From assembly GCA_010909725.1 (NCBI GenBank), contig JAACMV010000010.1, positions 1,133,178 through 1,197,177 of the forward strand: a stretch of DNA of 64,000 bases, read 5' to 3'. Below, piece after piece: positions 33,237-44,358 of this stretch. The position numbers and the translations under genes were made by a program. Positions within the stretch are counted from its first letter, which is position 1, and each line of letters opens with the position of its first letter. Origin of the DNA: Picochlorum sp. 'celeri'. Lineage: Eukaryota > Chlorophyta > Trebouxiophyceae. The notes under the pieces were generated by a model that was given only the letters and a program-made list of their open reading frames with translations, searched no databases and had not been told where the DNA came from.

Positions 33237-36200
33237 ATGGCACGTAGGAAGAAGAATACGCTGTGGTTGCGAAGTCGCATTCAACATCCTATCCGCTATT
33301 GCCAGGTTGTCGCCGCAGAGGAAAGGAAATTGCGCAGAATACTCAGAGATAATCCAAATTATTCTGATAGTACACGAGTAAGGAGTAGGGTTCGCAGAGC
33401 TCGCTGGTCGGTGACCAGGGAATATCCGGGTTTGGCCCCTTTTGTTTCTGAGCCCCAGGAGACCGAGGATCGTGGCCAGGATTCCGAAGAAGAGTACGAA
33501 TCTGATGATTCATATGATGGTATTGTTTCAAGGAGGAATTTGGAGTCTGAGAGGAGTGTGCACGAGGAGAGAAACAAGAGAGAGGAAGAGGCATGGGGCA
33601 AAGTGAGGAACAAGATAGTTGACCAGGCCAAATTACGCCACAGGGATCGACGGCACAGCCTGCAAGTCGCAATGCACACTGAAAAAGAACGTATAAAAAG
33701 TAAGGTGGAGTCGGTATCGAAAACATGCCCGCGTTGCCGTGGCAGTGGTTCATTGTTGTCAGAGTTTGACAGGAGGAAAGTCACCATCCTCACCATGCAG
33801 TTTTGCCATGTTATCAGCATCCCTCTGGTAGAATGCGCGCGGTACGAAATGAAACATGAAAGAAAAAAATAATGTGAGGCGATTCACGACGTATTGCATC
33901 GCAGGTGCAACATGCATGGCCAAAGTGGCTGTGGCAGATTCCATGTGATTCCAGCAGACATTGATGCCTTTCCCTCAACTCCTGATTGGGTATGTTCGAC
34001 AACAATATCACGTCCGTCCGCGGTGAAAAGACACAATAAACATTATATTGGTTATATGCAGCCTTTTGATCTTTTTCACGCACTCAGGGATGACAAAGTA
34101 GTCTTGTACCACATGGACTTGCTGACTTTCCTCAGGGATCAGATAGACTTCTCTCCAAGGCTGGCCGTGTCTTCATTCGCCAAAGGTTTTAAGCGCACAT
34201 TAATGAGGAATGGATGCCATGTCAAGATTAGTGCAGAACAGATGTCCAAGCACTTGAGCAGGGCTCTTCATGAGTACACCATTTTTGAGATGACTGCCAA
34301 TGATCCATACATGTACTCCTCCACCCATAGAGACTGTCCAATGGAGTGTCCCGCTTGTCTAGGATCTCAAAATCATTTGATACATATATCAAAGACCAAA
34401 GTGGAGAAAGCTGGTGCAGATATGGCAACCTTTGAGCCAATTGCCTCTGGGAGTCAACTGCTGCTTCATTCAGTATACATTGATGGGCACTATGGCTTGC
34501 CTCACATGGCGAAAGCAGGGAAATCTCGACAGTACGATCCTCCTTTTAGTATAAAACTCCTCCCTGACAACGAGGTGCAAGAGTTTGAAGAGCATTACAC
34601 GTCGCAGCCAAGGGCTAATGCAGTGGCAACCTGTGGGTCTGAATTCCAGGCTGACTCAATGCTCAAGAGAAGGTCCCAGTACCACGACCGTACAGGAGTT
34701 GTGGGCGCATTTTGTAGACATGGATCGTGTTTACTCATGCTGAACATGACAAAAGGTATGCTGAGGTTCCCCTGGTCCAAATGTGGAGGCATAGCATGAA
34801 GACAGATTCAAATGTGTTGCAGGTGAGAAATGGTCCTACGCCTCCATGCTGCTGGAGCGCATCGCCGGGCAAATAGGGCTACCAATAAATCTTTGGTATG
34901 ATATAAACTGTATATACAAGGGACATGCGGTGTCATGGGCGACAGCAAAGCAACAAGAGCTTGGCACAATGGTGTCCTCATGGATCACCCAGGTGATGGC
35001 ATACCCATTGCCCCCCATGCACTACCAGATGCACGACATTCCTTGTCAATTGAAGAACAGCTACCTAAGCGTAGAATTTGCCGGTGTTGGAGCGGGGGAG
35101 CCCACGGAAATTGCTTGGTCCCACTTCAGGAAAGCAGGGCATGTACTACAGTATCAGTCCCTGTCTGGCAGAGCTGTGGGCATAGAGAAATTGGTGCGCA
35201 ACTGGAATCGCACCAAGCGCCAAGGGTGCATTAAATTCTTGTGGGATGCAAGTCAACGCGCTGAGGCTAAAATTCAGCTAGCAGAGCGGGAAGTCCAAGA
35301 GCTAATAGGGCTGCTCCTGGCCAGTGGGCTCAGCCAAGATGAGGTATGCTCTGATGCTCTGATGCTCGTTGTTCATCGCAACCTGACCACTCAGTTCATG
35401 TAGGTGATACAAATGAGAGATAATCCTCCTGCAGGAGTAGATCGGTACCGTCCAGAACAGTCGCTTGAGGTCCAGTTTGCTGAAGCCAGGTTGAGGTACA
35501 TCTATTTCAAACACTTTTGGGATTCAGTGAGAAGCCATCCCTTCTTCCGCGTGCTGCTCGGTCCAGATGTCGCAGAGATGACGACGAAAAAAAAGTGTTT
35601 GGATATTGAAAATAGAAAAATGCGGGAAGCACTGCGGAGATTGCCCCAAGGGTATGTCAACAATGCATATGAGTGTCGCAAGGGGGAGATGGGTTTGTTG
35701 GCATGGAGGCTACGATGCGAGCAAAATAGGGTGACGGCTCTTTTTCATCAGAAAGAAATACTTCGTTTACAAGAAAATAGAATGCTCACCCGCCGAGGCG
35801 AGGCCGCAAGGCTAAGGAAGAGGAAAAAGGTGTGCCTTGGTTGCTCCATGAGGTTCTTCATGTTTGAACTTGACCCATGTGTACCTTTCCCTGCAGGCTC
35901 TGGAGAGTCAACTGCGTAAAGTTGTTCGCCAGGTCATTGATATAAGCTCCCTTATATACAGTATACATTGCGAGAACTGCTTGGAGCGTGGTCAGGGTGG
36001 CCCAATTGCAAGCATAGTGTTCCCTGATTTTGCTTCCTACATGAGGGCAGTGTCTCCCCCTGAAACGAGGCAGGCATGGGAGGAAGCCGAGGTCATTTAT
36101 CGCTTGGTTGGTCCATTTCAAGATGGAGAGCCATTGAATGCACAACGGTTTCATGCCGCGTTGGAGGAAGGCAGGTATCCTTGGATTTCAAACAGTTCTA

Positions 36201-36673
36201 CCATGGTGGAAAGCTACAGGGTTCAACTGCATGCCAAGGCTAATCTCCTCTCGAGAGCAAGAGAGGAGAAACAACTTTTGCTCGAGGAGATAAAAGGATG
36301 TGAGTTGCTGCTTCATAGCGAAAAAACCGCTGTCGATGCCGAGATTGCTGGGATTCAGGGGAGAATTGAGGAGCACCAACTGCATCAGGATGCAAGAATA
36401 CCAGAGGAGAACAGCCCATATGCTTACACGCTGGGTGTGGAGCTTCAAGAGCAACACAGTCATGTTGAATCGCTCTATTTTCACAAACTGCAGCTGGAAA
36501 AAGTGAAGGCGGAGGTTTCAACGCTTGCTACTAAAGCACGGCTGTGCGCAGATGTGTTCGTTAGGGGTGCCCGTCCCGACCATTCCCAGATACTGGATGA
36601 TACGCCAGCACAGGACGATGACCCGTTCGATAATGAAATAAATAACGAAGAAACTGAAGTTGTTGCCGAATAG
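33237..36673 (+). CDS. KDZ-superfamily transposase, five exons, intact
   Basis: Five exons (33237-33841, 33905-34755, 34823-35343, 35404-35829, 35897-36673) join in phase across four GT-AG introns of 60-67 bases, giving 1059 residues with no frameshift. The N-terminus is basic, then CPRCRGSG and VTILTMQFCHVI followed by ECARCNMHGQSGC form the Cys clusters seen before KDZ catalytic domains. The catalytic core shows SVYIDGHYGLPH (first Asp), LPINLWYDINCIYKGH (second Asp), and MHDIPCQLKNSYLSVEFAG followed by GEPTEIAWSHF, the KDZ signature with the catalytic Glu. The C-terminal third is a predicted coiled coil with an acidic tail (AQDDDPFDNEINNEETEVVAE). The family is a cut-and-paste DNA transposase class (Kyakuja-Dileera-Zisupton). 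Confidence 0.9.
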
Positions 36674-38276
36674 AGGGTGAGGGAAGCACGCGAGAACTAT
36701 GGTCACTCGAGCCAATTGAATTGCACTTCGTGGAATGTCTTCGATTCTCCAAACTCTACTCGCATTGAGTCTGCATTAGGTTCCAAATATATTATAGTAA
36801 TGTAAATATGAATTATTTTGCAATGTAATGCAAAGGCGTCAATTTCCTTCGCCTAACGGTAAAGTCCACATGTCTGCAACATGCGTCAAGTCTCCGAACT
36901 TGTCGATCTGAGACCATTTTGTATTTGGCTTTCGATTACACTCAAAATTGATAAAAACCCACAGTATCTAAATAAATCACATCCGCAATGGAGCAGGAGA
37001 TCGCTAGGTCCCAGGAAGAGCTCGAACATGCCATTTCAAACACTGCCAAGTTCCTGGGCTTGTGCAGCGCACTCCTCGCCTATTCTTCCAAACTAGACAT
37101 GACTTTAGCAAATAAATACTTGATTTAATGATTGAGTTAGGTTGTGCAGAGCAAGGGTAGCATGCGCGGCCCAAAAAGGAATTCCTCCAAAATGTCGTTG
37201 GAGCCGAGCTTCTCTAGTTCGGGCGTATTCGGTGCTATATACCAATCAAATCATTGCAAATACTTCAATGTGTATTAGTATACCACATAATAGGCACGGG
37301 GGACACTGGTCGTGACTGCAGCGCTCGTAGGCCTCCGCCTCGAGCAACGCCCCTGTTGCGCTCGTTTGCTGCTTGTCTGAGTCATGGGAGACTCGCAAAC
37401 TCGTTCCATATCCCTTAGAAAACATTTCTAAGCCTAAAGAAGCGGGTGGGAGGGCGTTTGCAGTGACCGCCCCCAGGGCCGGAACGAGTTTTGGCACCAA
37501 AAAAGCCTGCCTAAACGCTTGTGCACTTGGGTCACTCGGAATTTCGGTCACGCTATTTCGACCCGTTCGCCGATTCATACCACTAAATAGCATATAAATA
37601 ATGTATAGAGCTTCTTGAATCGGCGAAATATGCGCGGGAACGCCTTCTGGAGGGGAAAAGAGCCCCAGCTGGCCAGCTCCAACTGCAGGTTCCCAAGACG
37701 CTCCATCCAACTCTCCGAGCAATGTCGCGTCACAGCGAACCCGAACCTCGCATCAGATCCCAAATTTAGATTTAGTTTTTAATAAAGATCCTTTGGAGAC
37801 GCGTATTATTGAATTGCGTTCCTTGTATGCGTGCCCAAAAGACGACAACATGTCGCAAAACAGGCATGGAGATCCCCCACCTGACGAGAACTGCCTCTGC
37901 TGGCGCACATATTGGTGCGAAATAATTGCGATGACATCTTTTAGAATTATGAATCTAAATTCTTGCGCCCTCAATAACAGGACAAGGCACACGCCCCGTC
38001 ACTGACACGTTCTCCGATGTTGGAAATGTGCGTTCAAGTTCTGAAATTACCGTGGAGAAGATATAACCGCGCATTGCCGCATCAATGAAATATAAAATTA
38101 ATTTAGATTCAATTGGGCATTCGCTGTGGAGCAGAGCATGGCCAAACCTAGCACATTTCTCGCCTTCTCAATGAGAAGTTCTCATCACCTTGCCCAACTA
38201 CCCCAAGTCGTTCTGGCGCATGAGATGCGTTACTCCCATCCTTTAGGAGAGCACAGGCCATTCAAGCACCCTGATT
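36674..38276. other. Non-coding stretch downstream of the KDZ gene
   Basis: Open frames here, including one of 158 codons on the minus strand (37246-37722), show no domain or coding pattern. Sequence at 36838-36856 (CAATTTCC...CGCCTAACG) partly matches, inverted, sequence at 32900-32920, a weak candidate for transposon ends. Confidence 0.3.
36801..36805 (+). terminator. TGTAA poly(A)-type signal of the KDZ gene
   Basis: It lies 127 bases past the KDZ stop; a second TGTAA follows about 20 bases later. Confidence 0.35.
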
Positions 38277-39903
38277 CTATTGTTTTCGTTTTTTGGGCCT
38301 ACCACGCCTCTTTGTGAGGCTACCACGTGGCCTTCCTCGCCCCCTGGGTGCTACCTGTTCTGCAGTGGCAAGTGATGGCTCAGCCTCTTCAAGCTGGTCA
38401 CGATCCCCGCCGCGCGGATTGAGGGCAGTAACTTGCTCTACACTTCCATCAATTATAATGTTCTCCTCCGGGCCAGATGGTAGCGCTCTCTCGATAGATG
38501 GTGGGGCATGCTGTCCAGCATGGGTGTTACCTGCACCAGGATGCTGTTCAGCACTCACAGCTGCCATTTCTTGGGTTGCAACCGCATTGATATCCAGCGA
38601 CCCCTCTACAAAATCATTTAATACTTCGTTCTGTTCGGGATGCAATCCCAGCGCGAGCTCCATGGGGGCCGTACCTCCACCAGCTGCTGCTGGGAGAACC
38701 ACATCTGCACCCAGGGGGTTGTCACTTCCTCTGCCGTCTTGTTGCGGCGCATGCCGGTCCGAGGGCGCACTGAATGAATTATGCCTATCATCAAAATAAG
38801 CCTCAAACGTTCTTCGTATATGGTGCGGGTCAGGGCCATGTCTTCCCATGTCCTCTGCTACCTGAGTCATGATGCCTGCCCCCTCCTCTTCCTCTTGTTC
38901 AATTCCCTTGGTTTCGTACCACAAATCTTTGTCAACGCGACGAAAATGCTCTATTAGTATGTTTATTTGAGCCTTGGATAAGGCAGAATAGCAAATGAAG
39001 GGAACTTGCTCTGGCCATGATGCATGTTGCCTTGCCAATGTGCACCTTTCACACCCACCATCGCATTCCGATTGTCTAATGTGCAACTTAGTGGCGCTAG
39101 TAACGGCAACATGGATATCTGTAGAGGAAAGAACTGCAGCAAGAAGACGAATGCTTTGTGAGAGACTCATCTCATCTCATCTCAGCCAGGCCACAATGGG
39201 CTAGCAGTCTAGTGCAGCCCTCAACCCTGTTTGGCCTTGATTCCGTATCTGCAAGCTGCTATCAAGATAATAGAAATTCACATACCTCTATTAGTCTCCG
39301 TTGCAGCCTCTTTCATTGCCCTCTTAGCGTGCTCTCTCAGCTTATGGACCTTGATGTCAATCAGAGCCTTCAGAGTTTCCTCATCATCCTTTACCCCTTG
39401 ATCCACCATGACAAACCGTTCTTGATGAATGTTACACTGCAAATCGCAATGATATCGGTGGAGAGACTCGCATTCGCTTGCAACTCGCTCGGCATACTCC
39501 TTTCTCAAACCTGCACAGAAGCTAGCAGGTCACCCACAACATGAACACCTTGGTGTGGGCTTGTGCTACCCACAGGCCTCGATCGTGGCCACCACTACAC
39601 GTTCATACAACCATACATACCATTTTGATACAAAGAGCTGCGAATTACCGTGGATTTGTGGTCCGGCCAGGTCAAAACACCCAAAAAGTCAGGGATGCTC
39701 ACCAGGCCCCTTTCATCTTTGCTGAACAGCCGCTTGTGCTCACGAGACATCTCGTGTAAGCCTTTGCAGATCAATTTCGATATCTCTCTCTCCCATTTCT
39801 TCATTACAGCCTCCATTTTCCGCGTGCGGCGCTGGAAGTCGCGACGAACATCGGGGTCTTCCAAATGCCCCGGCATATGCGCTACACGATACTCCAGATT
39901 CAT
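38277..39903 (-). CDS. AT-hook protein, at least three exons, joins partly unresolved
   Basis: Exon 1 begins MNLEYRVAHMPGHLEDPDVR at 39903 and is helical and basic (KKWEREISKLICKGLHE, FLGVLTWPDHKSTVIR). An intron with GTATGT near 39620 and a CTGTGCAG acceptor near 39510 leads to exon 2 (LRKEYAERVASECESLHRYH). A GTATGT donor near 39285 follows. The last exon (from about 39170) contains CDGGCERCTLA, acidic linkers and, at the very end, two AT-hooks: RGRGRPRG and KRRGRPKKRK before the stop at 38277. The join between exons 2 and 3 lies in a GATGA repeat and I could not resolve it. It is convergent with the KDZ transposase and may be an accessory DNA-binding protein of that element; that is inference. 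Confidence 0.5.
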
Positions 39904-40243
39904 GAGGCTGCAAATATATCAGTTATTAACTGGCTTTAGTAGTATGAAACGGGCGAAGAGCGTTTAATTGCACGCAGTGAAACTCGAGAACGCGTGTAAC
40001 AATGGGCTCCCGGGAGGCCGGTTCTGCGCCGCTCCTTGGCCTCTCGTGCACTTTCGAGCGTTTTGTTGCGATATTTTAAATATTTTAAAGCCATTTCTGC
40101 TGCGATTGCGGGCCGCACAAACGAAAGCCACGCGAGTGTCACTCGATGAGGTGACCCGACGGATGCCTGGTCGGCCCACCGGCGGGTATGGTTTTTAGCC
40201 TAGTTTCCCATGCGCGTGACCTCGCGCTAGCGCATCGGGCCCG

Positions 40244-40259
40244 ATTGGGGCGCCCCAAT
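40244..40259. repeat. Perfect 16-base GC-rich palindrome
   Basis: ATTGGGGCGCCCCAAT is self-complementary and sits in a GC-rich patch about 100 bases before the duplicated leader. It could mark the right edge of the inserted KDZ block. Confidence 0.45.
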
Positions 40260-40349
40260 TGGGGGGCTTGCAAGCCTATCCTCAAGGCCCTCATCCTGTT
40301 TTCCTATAGTGAAAGGGCCCATATTACGGGCATATTTAAGGCAATATTT

Positions 40350-40546
40350 AAAATATTATTTGGCAAAATTAAAAATTTCCCTGTATCTGTGTGAATGGTG
40401 TGTACCTATGAAAAGGATTAAACGACTTGCGCAGAACTCGGGGAGCAGTGGTGGAAAGACGTCTTTCACTATCACTTATAGTACTCTGGAGAGCTTGGAA
40501 ATTGGTACATTCCAATGATATCACAGTTTTTGCTGGGACACGGCCT
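40350..40546 (+). repeat. Leader copy A (shortened copy of the epimerase 5' end)
   Basis: Three segments match copy B at 42721-43045: 40350-40460, 40462-40506 and 40509-40546, in all 194 aligned bases with one mismatch seen by eye. Copy A lacks 92 bases net at the first junction and 36 bases net at the second. Confidence 0.9.
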
Positions 40547-41437
40547 TCGGCTTTCGGATACAGAAAATTGAGAAATTTATCAACGCATCTTAAATCTGAA
40601 GGGGTGAATATAACCTTAGACCTATCCTTGTTGTCCTGGAATTGTAACTCGTTGTTTTATTATATTCAATCCAGGTCCCAGAGAGAGCCATATGAAAAGG
40701 AGCTTTATGTTATCATTTCCCTTGTTTTGTGTGGATGGAAGGGCTCCTTTATCCGTTTTGGCGATGGCGAGATAATGCTTATAGAGAATGTTCAAATCTC
40801 AAACGAGACTCAAGCATTTCAGGTTGACAAGTTTTCCTGGACAAACACCACCAGAAGTCATCTTGGTGAACGGCTTGAAAGCGTTTTACTGAAGCCTCTG
40901 GACAACATATTCTATGGAATATCTTGTCCACATTGTCCAGCGACAATCAACAATAAGATTCAGAAATATATGAATGCCACCAGTAGAGGAATGATCAGTT
41001 ATTCGGTTTTATTTCATAATAATAACTATCATTTGTTTGAAAGTTTTCTTCTGATTCTCAAACATAATCACAAGAGTCTTAAAAAGCCAATCGTTCTTAT
41101 TCTCAACGAGGAGGCAAAATCTGTGGATAACTCTTGGGCCAACGCTGTGTTATATTTACCAAATGACGTAGTTAATCTTTATCAAACACTTCGTGATCAA
41201 ATGTTGAATCCAATTGTCACCGAAGTACAAAAATACAGAGATGCTGTCTTTTTTATCTCCGGTGGTCCATTCGCAAAATGGCTCATTTATTACCTCCATC
41301 AGAATCATCCGTTCAATTTTTACATTGATGTTGGGTCTGCACTGGATAAAATTGGAAAAGGTTCTATTACGAGGCCATATCATATTCAAGCAACAGAACA
41401 TACATGCATTAGAGATCTAGGATTTAGGGCGCAGTAG
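40408..41437 (+). CDS. GT-D-fold glycosyltransferase fused to an epimerase-derived leader
   Basis: The catalytic part shows the GT-D (DUF1792-like) hallmarks: SFIRFGDGEIMLIE, with the DGE metal-site motif, then FYGISCPHCPATINN, VLILNEEAKSVDNSWA, FISGGPFAKWLIYYL and YIDVGSALDKIGKGSITRPY. These enzymes are known from bacterial glycan synthesis. The N-terminus is leader copy A and supplies the membrane helix LSLSLIVLWRAWKLV plus the epimerase start FAGTRP, then switches to SAFGYRKLRN. The leader's ATG at 40408 is out of frame with the helix because of one extra base at 40461; without that base the reading frame would be continuous. Either this is an error or the anchor is lost. The stop is TAG at 41435-41437. 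Confidence 0.75.
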
Positions 41438-42720
41438 ACAAGAAAAATGCCAAGTGGGATGGAAGCTCAACAATGCACGTCACCTTTAAATTGTTACCTT
41501 ATAGACAATTGAAGATATAGACAAAGGAGAGTTAAAAACGCTAACTGGCCACCATTCCGAGTTCTGCCCATAAATTCTGCATGTTTGTGTGTGCTGGTTG
41601 CGTGTCTAGAGCCTATGCATGTCGAGGGGGGCTTTCCATGGGAACTCGTACGAATTCATCGGACGCCTTTCCATTTGATCCTTAGATCTAAGGATGCATC
41701 TAGATGCTGCATGTTTGTTGTGCATTTTTTTGTGTATAGTTGCGTGTTTCAGTTCTATGATGTCTCGTGGGGAGGCTGTCAAAGGACGGCTGTAGGACCA
41801 CGTTAAAATGTGGTGGGATATTCGAAAGTTATCGGCCTCTGTGTAATATGGCTAGTGTGAAAAATTTGAGAAGTCTTGCCGTCGACCTGTGGTACTCATT
41901 ACAAGGCTCAGCGCGACCAGAGAGTCAAATCCATTGATTATGTAAGAGCGTGCACTGAACGTCCCGAGACTGACGATTAGGTTCGGTCGGCTGACGGTCC
42001 ACACTGTAGTAGAGACTGCACTATGTTGGTATCCTGGTAACACAGGCCTTGATTATAATGTGTTACATGATGGTTTATGTAGCAGAATGGTAGATAATCT
42101 TACCAGTAAAATAAAAAACATTCTCGCGGGCCCTTATTGACGTGAGTCTCATGACATTTGAATCGACATAGTGATGTTTGGATGGAAAGGGCGGATGGAC
42201 CGCCCTTTCAGTAGGCCAGGTTTGGCTAAGCCATGTGAGTTGGGCACATGCATGTTTTGATAATCTTGTGCACAAACAGTTTGTGCCTACTGTAGTTCTT
42301 CTCACCTCTTGCACTAGCTTCTTTTCCCCTCTTTCGGTTGCCTCAGACCTCAGTTTTTCTTATTGGATAGCTACTTCTCGCTGGAAACTTGTGTTTTTAC
42401 GGTACTCTGGATCAAGGTCGTTTATGACAGTTTTACCTGCTAGAGTTACTCTGACACAGGTCTCCTCCCTGTATTAGTGGGTTGATTACAGGTGGAGTCG
42501 TATCTCGAGTTGAATCAATAGCGTAGATTTATTTGCCACGGCATTTGTTTTCTCTGTTTTTTCTATTTTTTTCCTTCTTCGCCAATGATGTCTGGAGTGG
42601 GGCCTCCGACGGACGAATTCCTCCGTCGACCGGGAACTCCAAGGCTTGTGCTGTAACCCACATTAATTAATTGCTAGATGGCGACCAAGACCCTCAATTT
42701 CGGACAAAATCTAGAAGACA
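41438..42720. other. Gap between GT-D and epimerase genes
   Basis: No supported gene in 1.3 kb. Short frames such as 42178-42477 have no recognisable features. No repeat of the leader is found apart from copies A and B. Confidence 0.3.
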
Positions 42721-43045
42721 AAAATATTATTTGGCAAAATTAAAAATTTCCCTGTATCTGTGTGAATGGTGTGTACCTATGAAAAGGATTAAACGACTTG
42801 CGCAGAACTCGGGGAGCAGTGGTGGAAAGACTGCGCGGAGTCACCGCGCGGTGACGAGACCGACGTACAAGCCCAAAAGATGGCATGAAAGGCTGTCCGC
42901 CAGCTGCAGCGGATGGGCTATTGTTCTTTCACTATCACTTATAGTACTCTGGAGAGCTTGGAAATTGGTGGACTCGAGTAATGATTCTCCTGATCATTTC
43001 CATATATATTCCAATGATATCACAGTTTTTGCAGGGACACGGCCT
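42721..43045 (+). repeat. Leader copy B (full 5' end of the epimerase gene)
   Basis: This is the longer partner of copy A. It contains an extra 93 bases (42832-42924), encoding a basic stretch TARSHRAVTRPTYKPKRW and the start of the membrane helix, and an extra 38 bases (42970-43007), encoding DSSNDSPDHFHIY. Confidence 0.9.
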
Positions 43046-44224
43046 GAGGTCATCAAGCTGGCTCCTGTCGTCGAGGGTTTGACTCTACTTGGGATTTCTT
43101 CCCGTGTAATCAGCACAGGGCAGCATTCAACAATGCTAACAGAGACAGCGGGCTCGTTGGGCTTTGATTTCACGGATAAGCTGAGATGGAAGAGAAAATC
43201 AAGCAATCTGAAGGATCTATTCAAGCATATATTCACTGCCTCATACGATTACATGCTCAAACACAGGCCAAGGATGGTGGTAATTCAAGGAGACACAACG
43301 ACCGCGCTGGCAGTGGGTTTAGCTGCAGCACATCTTCTGGTTGATGTTGCTCATGTTGAGGCAGGCCTACGCACATATGACACCAGAAACCCTTTCCCTG
43401 AAGAAATGAATCGAGTTCAATTGGACCATCTGTCATCACTACTATTTGCGCCTTCGAAAATTGCCGAATCAAACCTTCTAGATGAAGGAATATGCGCAGA
43501 AAGAGTTTTCATGGTCGGAAACACTGTAGTAGATAGTTTACTCCAAATGCAAGAGACAGGTTCTTGGTCAGCTCCCAAAACTAGTCAGGACATTATAGAG
43601 AAGTGCGTTGAACATTATTTATTCACCAATGGGATATTAAATGTTTAATAGACAATTTTTGACACTGTCATGTTGCAGATTATCAAATTACGAAAGCCTT
43701 GTCCTCGTCACATGCCACCGCCGCGAGTCATATGGGGAGAAGATGGAAGCCATTTTTGCCGGAATCAACTCTGCAGCTGACTACTGTCTGAACAAAAACT
43801 CGTGCGCGTTCATATTTCCTGTCCACAAGAGTCCAGTAGTACGAAAAACTGCGGAAAAAGCGTTCATGTCGAACCCCAATGTTTTATTGGTCCCTCCATG
43901 GATTACGGAGAGCTTGTCTATCTGTATCAGGCAGTAGACCTGATTGTAACAGATTCGGGAGGAATCCAAGAAGAGGCTACAGCCCTTGGAATACAAACAA
44001 TTGTGGTCCGTGAACATACCGAGCGGCCAGAGGGAGTTCTGGCTGGTATACTCGATCTGGTCCCTGTGAATGCATCTGTCATCTCAAGTACGATCTTGGG
44101 GAAAATTCGGATAGGTAGTAGGAAGTCCACCAATACTACGAATATAAGTGCCATATATGGTGTTGGTGACAGTGGCTTAAAATTGCTAAGAAGCTTCTCG
44201 AGTATATTAACGGTCGACAAATAG
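42779..44224 (+). CDS. Membrane-anchored UDP-GlcNAc 2-epimerase, bacterial WecB/MnaA type
   Basis: It converts UDP-GlcNAc to UDP-ManNAc in the non-hydrolysing WecB family. The ATG at 42779 opens a basic N-terminus and one membrane helix (GWAIVLSLSLIVLWRAW). The domain starts FAGTRPEVIKLAPVVEG. Active-site motifs are all present: QGDTTTALAVG, HVEAGLRT, PFPEEMNR and CHRRESYG, matching the catalytic Asp, Glu, Glu and His of bacterial enzymes, and TDSGGIQEEA with EHTERPEGV for UDP binding. A 76-base intron (43603-43678, GTGCGT...TTGCAG) joins IIEK to LSNYESLVLV in phase. At about 43896 one missing base (CC for CCC) shifts the frame between VLLVPP and MDYGELVYLY. The C-terminus ends YGVGDSGLKLL and a short tail. 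Intron and anchor show it is a nuclear gene, not contamination. Confidence 0.88.
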
Positions 44225-44358
44225 GGAAGCCGACTCAAGGCTGTGACCCCAGAGTTCTCCAGTCCAAGTCAGTTTCAAATTCACTTTTTTCAAAAAGGCT
44301 GGTCCCCCCGGCAAACCGCCCTATCCGTCGCTCTCCTGCCCAGCCTTTTTCCGCTTTG

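Noticed and set aside
33343..33820. Minus-strand frames across the KDZ first exon
   Set aside because: Ser/Leu-rich shadows of the Lys/Glu/Arg-rich transposase N-terminus.
37246..37722. 158-codon minus-strand frame
   Set aside because: No domain, no introns or signals, and composition does not resemble neighbouring genes.
42779..44224. Bacterial contamination as source of the epimerase
   Set aside because: The gene has a spliceable intron, a eukaryotic-type anchor and shares its leader with a neighbour in the same contig.
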